This document shows, piece after piece, positions 17,348-21,491 of a stretch of 21,491 bases of DNA. The notes under the pieces were generated by a model, which saw nothing but the letters and a program-made list of their open reading frames with translations, was not told the origin of the DNA and ran no database searches. Within the stretch, counting starts at the first letter, position 1. Each line of letters opens with the position of its first letter. The position numbers were made by a program, and so were the translations under genes. Origin of the DNA: JBCCSZ01 sp039199225 (GTDB lineage Bacteria; Bacteroidota; Bacteroidia; Chitinophagales; Saprospiraceae); the NCBI GenBank assembly GCA_039199225.1, contig JBCCSZ010000118.1:1-21491 (forward strand). The letters are read 5' to 3'.

Positions 17348-17647
17348 TCAGGCTTGCAGTTCTACTTCGAGAGATTCCACAAAGGCCAATAGTCCTTCGA
17401 TCAAATCCTTGAGTGTTGTCGTCGGCAATGAATCCATATCTATGTTGGCTCTGTAGTAAGCTGCATTCTCCGCTCCATCCGGACGCGGGCGCAGTTCGCG
17501 GTTGTCCGCCTCTTGTTTTTCCTTCTCTTTGTCTTTGGAGTACTGCAGCAAGTCCATGATGGTGCGGCGCAATTCCGCATCTTGGACGGCATTCAACTCA
17601 GGTGATATGGCATTTTCATACTCTAAGACAGTTGCATAAGTCGTCAT
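17348..17647 (-). CDS. Small cytosolic protein of unknown function, 99 aa
   Basis: The protein is acidic and helical, with no signal peptide or membrane segment. A highly charged centre (KDKEKEKQEADNRELRPRPD, about 38-57) separates an N-terminal helix region from a C-terminal helix (TTTLKDLIEGLLAFVESLEV). I do not recognise a family. It is the first gene of the leftward block and lies 7 bp before the histidine kinase gene, so it is probably co-transcribed and may modulate the kinase or the STAND protein. A TAnnTTTG-type element 38 bp upstream supports the assigned ATG. Length and composition fit a real small gene rather than chance, but homology is untested. Confidence 0.75.
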   Translation of the reverse strand: MTTYATVLEYENAISPELNAVQDAELRRTIMDLLQYSKDKEKEKQEADNRELRPRPDGAENAAYYRANIDMDSLPTTTLKDLIEGLLAFVESLEVELQA

Positions 17648-17684
17648 GGTATTGGTAATTGATGTTAAAAAATAGAAGACTCTC

Positions 17685-17692
17685 CAAAGGTA
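17685..17692 (-). promoter_or_regulatory. Candidate Bacteroidota -7 element (TACCTTTG) for the leftward block
   Basis: On the minus strand this reads TACCTTTG, a full match to the Bacteroidota -7 consensus TAnnTTTG. It would place transcription start near 17679 and give a leader of about 30 nt before the ATG at 17647. No TTTG is present at the expected -33 position, so the call rests on one element and its good placement. Confidence 0.4.
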
Positions 17693-17974
17693 TTATCCGC
17701 TTTGCAGATATGGAGGTTCTGTTTAGGGAATGCCCGAAAAATCGAAGGCTGGACGAACTTTGGCCTTGTGAAGCCCAAAATCAGCTCAAAATTCGAGGAT
17801 TACCACCTTTACCTAAACCAAAGTCGGCGCCTACCTGAAAATCTTCGGAATTCACTACAATATAGAAAAGAGTCTGAGATTTTCCATTCAATTTTGAAAT
17901 AGTCGGCTGCCAAAAGAGGCGGTCCACATCATACTCATGATGAAATTTACGCTCTTCTAATTCAGAAGGGATAA

Positions 17975-18000
17975 CTTCCGGGGGAAAAAATCCCCGGAAG
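17975..18000. repeat. Perfect 9-bp inverted repeat (hairpin) with A/T loop
   Basis: The arms are CTTCCGGGG (17975-17983) and CCCCGGAAG (17992-18000), perfectly complementary, around an 8-nt loop. In RNA of either strand it would be a stable GC-rich stem. There is no U-run after either arm, so it is not a standard intrinsic terminator. It ends 38 bp before the ATG of the rightward operon, so it could lie in that 5' leader, act as an operator, or be part of the frameshifted minus-strand frame. Confidence 0.75.
17984..17990 (-). other. In-phase U UUU UUC slippery heptamer
   Basis: On the minus strand the bases read TTTTTTC, split by the ATG frame as T TTT TTC. This is the X XXY YYZ form and phase needed for -1 ribosomal frameshifting, and the shift leads exactly into the long downstream frame. 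The heptamer lies in the loop of the 17975-18000 hairpin. A second, weak 5-bp stem (17954-17968) lies 15 nt downstream, further than the usual 5-9 nt. A mutation or sequencing error in the T/C run explains the arrangement equally well. Confidence 0.3.
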
Positions 18001-18024
18001 CTTGTCCCATCAGTTACGACAAAA

Positions 18025-18032
18025 CAAAAATA
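18025..18032 (-). promoter_or_regulatory. Candidate -7 element (TATTTTTG) upstream of the frameshifted frame
   Basis: The minus strand reads TATTTTTG, matching TAnnTTTG, 14 bp before the ATG at 18010. The leader would be very short, and the expected -33 TTTG is absent. AT-rich sequence makes chance matches likely. Confidence 0.25.
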
Positions 18033-18038
18033 TTGTAT

Positions 18039-18707
18039 ATGTTGGAGGATGAATTTGTTCCGGACAGCTCGCGAGAAGCTTATCGCCCTATAGAAGATAT
18101 AGCGGGAGTAGATTACAAGCGGCCGATGTACTTATGTGGCCTGTACATAGGGCTAAACCTATTTTTTAAGGAATGGGCCGTCTTAGGTTTCTTTGGTATT
18201 TTACTCTCTACAACCCTTGTAGCATTCATCTGGTGGTATTTTAAAAAGTACTTTGACCATATGAATGACCAGCTCACAGCCAAATGGATACAATGGCTCA
18301 TGGGTGCGCATATTCTCTTTGGGGTGGTCAATTTATTTTCTTACATCTACAGTTCCGCACTGAGTCTTCCGACCAATAGTGGCAGCGATATTGCGCAAGG
18401 CGTTGGCTTTATGGCCATCGGAATTTTGAGCTCCATCATCGTTGTTTTCCTGGCAAGCTTCAATTTAATCCAGGCGGGGAAAAGGCATCCTTTCCCTATG
18501 AAGCGAATTGCCATTAGTACCATGATTTTCGTACCACTGTACATGCTCATCAGCCTGATGGAAAACATGCCATTTCTAAAAGAAGTAGCTATGCTATTTG
18601 GAGAGGAGACATTCAAAACCAGCTTTTTATTGAATGCCATTTTAATGCTTCCCTTTTTCTTTTTGCTGCAACATTTCTACAAGGCGGATAAATACGATGC
18701 GATATGA
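18039..18707 (+). CDS. Multi-pass membrane protein of unknown function, 222 aa
   Basis: A short acidic, soluble N-terminus (1-27) precedes about six hydrophobic helices near 28-44, 46-68, 84-107, 121-144, 155-175 and 194-213. Loops are short, and the basic KRHPFPMKR segment (148-156) probably faces the cytosol. No transporter or enzyme motif is visible. The ATG at 18039 was chosen over an in-frame TTG six bases earlier because Bacteroidota rarely use TTG. It is the first gene of the rightward block and overlaps the next gene by 4 bp (ATGA), so the two membrane proteins are translationally coupled and probably form one complex. Their link to the metacaspase gene downstream suggests a membrane sensor or target for that protease; this is inference from position. 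Confidence 0.82.
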   Translation: MLEDEFVPDSSREAYRPIEDIAGVDYKRPMYLCGLYIGLNLFFKEWAVLGFFGILLSTTLVAFIWWYFKKYFDHMNDQLTAKWIQWLMGAHILFGVVNLFSYIYSSALSLPTNSGSDIAQGVGFMAIGILSSIIVVFLASFNLIQAGKRHPFPMKRIAISTMIFVPLYMLISLMENMPFLKEVAMLFGEETFKTSFLLNAILMLPFFFLLQHFYKADKYDAI

Positions 18708-19186
18708 TGGATATACTAGCCACCATTGGAGGTTGGGGGTTGTTGATAATTCTACTGCTCATCAATGTGTTCATTGCCTGGAAGGTCCTGTCTAAAAAAT
18801 TGATCTGGGCCGTTGTTTTTATCATCGGGGTAGCGGGGTCTTTTGTTTTGGCTGTCTTAACCGAGCCAAACTGCGGCTGTCTGTCTGAGTATACGACTTT
18901 CAGAGAAGTAACCCGTTGGTTTGCCGACCTCTTGGATACGGTCTTTTGGTTAACAGGTAACTACTTCCTGATCGCTATGGCTGGCATTGCATTCGTTTAC
19001 TGGGTCAGAGGACGCCACCCTATGGCCAGTCAATACTTTTGGCGAATTATGTTTAAATTGGTCGTTTATTTTTTCTGGTGGAAAATAAACTTCATCTGGA
19101 TCAAGTGTCTGAGTTGTCCGATGATATGTGATTTGGAAATGAGTCTGGACATTATTGAAGAATGTATGATTCGCAATTTCTGGTAA
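18704..19186 (+). CDS. Small Cys-rich membrane protein of unknown function, 160 aa
   Basis: Four hydrophobic helices are visible, near 8-27, 33-52, 78-100 and 113-133. Cysteines are clustered: CGC at 57-59 in the first loop after helix two, then CLSCPMIC at 135-142 and Cys154 after the last helix. This spacing suggests disulfides or a metal site, but I cannot assign a family. The gene starts within the stop of the previous one (ATGATG; the first or the second ATG may be used) and ends 18 bp before the metacaspase gene. The tight arrangement argues for a shared membrane complex with the 222-aa protein and for common expression with the protease. Confidence 0.82.
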   Translation: MMDILATIGGWGLLIILLLINVFIAWKVLSKKLIWAVVFIIGVAGSFVLAVLTEPNCGCLSEYTTFREVTRWFADLLDTVFWLTGNYFLIAMAGIAFVYWVRGRHPMASQYFWRIMFKLVVYFFWWKINFIWIKCLSCPMICDLEMSLDIIEECMIRNFW

Positions 19187-19204
19187 ACCAAACCCTTTCC
19201 CATA

Positions 19205-21169
19205 ATGGACCATCAATCAGCAAAGACTCCTCCAAAGCGATCCATTCATGTGCTCTCTATTGGAATCAATCGCTACAAAGACCCTGAGATTTCCCCTCTT
19301 CGCGGCTGCTTGAAGGATGTCCAAAAGCTGAAGGCTTTCCTGCAAAAGACATTTGATATCGAAGAGCATCGATACAGCGTATTGACCAATGAACGGGCGA
19401 CCCGCCAGCGCATTGTGGATACCTTTAGGGAACACTTCCTCGCCATGAAGGCAGGCGATACTTTGCTGTTTCACTTCAGTGGCCATGGCTCCTGGGAAAA
19501 AATGTCACCCGAATTTGCATCCATCGGACTACAGCCCAAGGGCAGCCGAAACGAATTATTGGTTTGCTACGATAGTGGCGATCCTGGTGTTTATAACCTA
19601 GCAGATAAAGAACTACGTTTGTTGCTCGCAGAGGTTCAGCAGGCCGTAGCTAACGTCCATGCCATCTTTATATTCGACTGCTGCCATTCCGGCTCCATGT
19701 TGCGAACGGAAGGGAGCGATCTTCGGGTCCGCATGACACCCCGTCGCAAAGGGCCGAGGCCCATCAAAGCCTATCTCGAAGGTCAGTATGCTCAACAGGA
19801 CATTTTACAACTGCCATCCGTTTCCTACATTTCCATGGCAGCCTGCAAACCCAGGCAGTCGGCCGTCGAAACTTCCAATGGCGGTATTTTTCTGGACAGC
19901 CTCCTAAAAGTCCTAGGCCAAGCCATTCAACAAGCCTGGTTGCCAACCTATGCCACCTTGTTTCCATTGGTTCAACAACAGACAAAGCACAATGCCCAAA
20001 ACCTGCAACACCCACAATTCGATTACCACGGAAACGTCAACCCCTACGACGCCTTCCTAAAAAAAGGCACCAGCGCGACCGACCGAATGCCACAACTGTT
20101 GCAAAAAGATGGGCGTTGGCAAGTGGCAATGGGCGCCTTGCACGGACTGGAAAAGGAGGAACTGCAAGCATTCAAAATTCCCATTTTCGATAGCACAAAT
20201 ACAAGCACCCCCATCGGCCATGCCGAATTGGACCGCATTGAATTGGAGTATACTGTACTAAAGAATTTATCCTTTGTCGAATCAATGGCAAACCAGCCTG
20301 CAGCCATCAGCTACCTGGCCGGTCTATCGGGACACAGGCTGTTGTTGAATCTGCCTCCAAGCAATGATTCAGCTTCCAACCTAGCCCGTAAAATGCTGCA
20401 AGAAGAAAAGTATAAGCACCGCTTCCAACTCGCGCAGCAAGCCGACTATCAACTCCAAGTCACCGTCGATCAACTGTCGATTCAAAAAATTCAAGCAGAT
20501 CAGCTCAGCTTGATTTATGGCATCCGCCAAACAGACCCCATTGCCCATCAACACATCCTATCACTACTCTCCAAAATAGCCCGATGGGAACGAGTCTCCT
20601 CCCTAGCCGCCCCCAAAAATTCCAGCATCGACGAATCACACATCCACTGGCAGTTACAATACACAGACTACGACGGCCAAGCCCAAAGCTTCTCGCCCCA
20701 GTCCAGCGGTACCTACCGCCTAAACCTAAACTACGACCCAAAAAAAGGAGGTATCCCCTATGGCATACAAGTTACCAACCACACGAAATACCCTCTTTAT
20801 TTTTACCTAGTTCACCTAAATGCCCAATACGACATTTCTCAAAAAAACGAGGACTACGCCAAGGCACTTTACCCCCTAGAAAGCATCCTCCTTTACGACT
20901 CCATCGCCCACAATGTCGGCCTCGGCATCACCCAAGCCGCCGCCAACGAAACTCTAGACACCTTTTTACTGCTCGCCTCCCGCGAAAAGCTGCACCTCCC
21001 GTTTCTCTTCCAGCAACGCGCCTTCGGCCACTGTTTCGGCCAAGTCGTCGGCTCCTTGGATGAATGGTTCGCCCGCTCCGGGATTGATGAGCGAGGCGAT
21101 GTTCCCATTGGTGGTCAGCAGATGGTCCATTGGATGGTTTTGAGGATGGAGGTTTGTTTGAGGAGGTAA
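19205..21169 (+). CDS. Metacaspase-type peptidase C14 with C-terminal DUF4384-like domain, 654 aa
   Basis: There is no signal peptide, so it is cytosolic. The N-terminal domain (12-285) is a caspase fold of metacaspase style: LSIGINRYKD (17-26), His94 in FSGHGSW, and the dyad Cys160 in FDCCHSGS. A basic segment (RVRMTPRRKGPRP, 174-186) after the p20 core would suit Arg/Lys-directed self-processing, known for metacaspases. The segment PSVSYISMAACKPRQSAVE (204-222) is the p10 part. Residues about 290-470 are unassigned. Residues 515-600 (GIPYGIQVTNHTKYPLYFYLV, LYPLESILLYDS, FLLLASREKL) look like DUF4384, a module often attached to bacterial caspases. Metacaspases cleave after Arg or Lys and usually need Ca2+. 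It is the third gene of the rightward block, 18 bp after the Cys-rich membrane protein gene, and its stop lies 6 bp from that of the convergent FN3 gene. Confidence 0.93.
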   Translation: MDHQSAKTPPKRSIHVLSIGINRYKDPEISPLRGCLKDVQKLKAFLQKTFDIEEHRYSVLTNERATRQRIVDTFREHFLAMKAGDTLLFHFSGHGSWEKMSPEFASIGLQPKGSRNELLVCYDSGDPGVYNLADKELRLLLAEVQQAVANVHAIFIFDCCHSGSMLRTEGSDLRVRMTPRRKGPRPIKAYLEGQYAQQDILQLPSVSYISMAACKPRQSAVETSNGGIFLDSLLKVLGQAIQQAWLPTYATLFPLVQQQTKHNAQNLQHPQFDYHGNVNPYDAFLKKGTSATDRMPQLLQKDGRWQVAMGALHGLEKEELQAFKIPIFDSTNTSTPIGHAELDRIELEYTVLKNLSFVESMANQPAAISYLAGLSGHRLLLNLPPSNDSASNLARKMLQEEKYKHRFQLAQQADYQLQVTVDQLSIQKIQADQLSLIYGIRQTDPIAHQHILSLLSKIARWERVSSLAAPKNSSIDESHIHWQLQYTDYDGQAQSFSPQSSGTYRLNLNYDPKKGGIPYGIQVTNHTKYPLYFYLVHLNAQYDISQKNEDYAKALYPLESILLYDSIAHNVGLGITQAAANETLDTFLLLASREKLHLPFLFQQRAFGHCFGQVVGSLDEWFARSGIDERGDVPIGGQQMVHWMVLRMEVCLRR

Positions 21170-21175
21170 GGTTGA

Positions 21176-21491
21176 TTAATTTCTTTCTTCACGTGTAGAG
21201 GCAACTCGCTTTAAATAGCCTATATCAGGTTGACTAAATTCAGAGGTTGGACTACCTGAAAATCTAAATTTTGCTCTCACCCAGTAATAGTAATCTTTTG
21301 TCGTTATCAAAGTTGAATCTACATCGTGTATCGTATTACTTTCCAGCCAACCCAAAGAAGTTATCATTGTTTTTTCTCCAGCTAAAGATTCACTTCTATA
21401 TACTTCATATACAGCTTCAGGTTCAACAATATCCCAAGTAATTTTTATCTTCTTTTCGTAGAATCCATCACTGGCAATTACATTCCTTGGG
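21176..21491 (-). CDS. C-terminal end of an FN3-repeat protein, 5' part outside window
   Basis: The frame is open from the right edge to the TAA at 21178-21176, giving about 104 residues. Hand translation gives NVIASDGFYEKKIKITWDIV, then YEVYRSES, then YYYWVRAKFRFSG and SEFSQPDIGYLKR, the strand pattern of a fibronectin type III domain as found in tandem in large secreted Bacteroidota proteins. The protein ends soon after this domain with RVASTREERN, so no type 9 secretion sorting domain follows. The ATG at 21367 lies inside the domain and is not the real start. It converges with the metacaspase gene, the stops being 6 bp apart, so no terminator fits between them. Confidence 0.8.
   Translation of the reverse strand, partial: PRNVIASDGFYEKKIKITWDIVEPEAVYEVYRSESLAGEKTMITSLGWLESNTIHDVDSTLITTKDYYYWVRAKFRFSGSPTSEFSQPDIGYLKRVASTREERN

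Larger units (their letters stand above)
17781..18010 (-). pseudogene. Frameshifted or remnant small gene in the control region
   Basis: I read this frame by hand. From the ATG at 18010-18008 the frame gives MGQASGDFF and stops at 17957-17959 after 17 residues. In the -1 frame the sequence continues smoothly from FFPPEVIPSELEERKFH (near 17990) to a stop at 17781-17783, giving a 76-residue product if the frames are joined. The -1 frame has protein-like composition and codons (for example TLFYIVVNSEDF and VGADFGLGKGG). It also stays open upstream, without an ATG, to a stop at 18132-18134, which is antisense to the membrane-protein gene. The joining point is a run of six T and five C. It could be a pseudogene, an assembly error, a recoded gene, or a chance open frame. 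I recognise no family. Confidence 0.35.
17648..18038. other. Divergent control region between the two gene blocks
   Basis: These 391 bp separate the leftward (kinase, STAND, caspases) and rightward (membrane proteins, metacaspase) blocks. They contain two minus-strand TAnnTTTG elements (17685-17692 and 18025-18032), a perfect 9-bp hairpin (17975-18000) and a frameshifted minus-strand open frame of coding character (17781-18010). I see no convincing promoter for the rightward genes on the plus strand (nearest imperfect match CAATTTTG, 17889-17896) and no clear LytTR repeats. A plus-strand 66-codon frame at 17702-17902 looks random. Confidence 0.7.

Noticed and set aside
17702..17902. Plus-strand 66-codon frame
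   Set aside because: Composition looks random, there is no family resemblance, and it overlaps a minus-strand frame with better coding character.
17975..18000. Hairpin as an intrinsic terminator
   Set aside because: No U-run follows either arm, and no upstream gene on the plus strand needs termination there.
1..21491. tRNA, rRNA, CRISPR arrays, insertion sequences, attachment sites
   Set aside because: I saw no cloverleaf, regular repeat-spacer pattern, transposase or terminal inverted repeats while reading; short tRNAs antisense to genes cannot be fully excluded by eye.

Overview
The window looks like chromosomal DNA of a member of the Bacteroidota, most likely the Saprospiria (Lewinella/Haliscomenobacter type). 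This is inferred from gene content: exported WD40-caspase proteins, a LytS-type kinase with a TPR sensor and a LytTR regulator, a C-terminal FN3 module of Bacteroidota style, near absence of Shine-Dalgarno sequences, and a TAnnTTTG-type -7 promoter element. No ribosomal RNA or other phylogenetic marker is present, so the assignment is tentative.

Almost everything belongs to two divergent gene blocks that meet at a 391-bp control region (17648-18038). The leftward block runs about 17 kb, from 17647 to beyond the left edge. In order of transcription it encodes a 99-aa unknown protein, a TPR/membrane histidine kinase, its LytTR response regulator, a CHAT-nSTAND-TM-WD40 giant, an exported WD40-caspase (1350 aa), two exported beta-rich proteins (218 and 270 aa), a second exported WD40-caspase (1041 aa), an exported 288-aa unknown and, cut by the window edge, an exported DNA/RNA non-specific (NUC1-type) endonuclease. 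Junctions are tight: one ATGA overlap, two identical TGATATG junctions, and otherwise gaps of 7 to 126 bp. The rightward block (18039-21169) encodes two small membrane proteins with overlapping reading frames and a cytosolic metacaspase-type protease with a C-terminal domain resembling DUF4384. It converges on the 3' end of an FN3-repeat protein whose stop codon lies 6 bp away.

The striking theme is four caspase-fold (clan CD) proteases within 20 kb: two exported caspases, one CHAT domain on a STAND NTPase and one metacaspase. They sit beside an envelope sensor kinase/regulator pair and a secreted nuclease. By the positive-inside rule the STAND protein would keep its CHAT and NTPase parts in the cytosol and put 14 WD40 blades in the periplasm, where the two exported caspases also carry WD40 propellers. 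A plausible but unproven reading is an envelope-spanning protease-signalling locus for regulated lysis, defence or predation.

A second unexpected signal lies in the control region. A minus-strand 76-codon frame of coding character (17781-18010) is joined to an ATG only through a -1 shift, exactly at a U UUU UUC heptamer placed in the loop of a perfect 9-bp hairpin. It may be a broken small gene, a homopolymer error, or a recoded gene.
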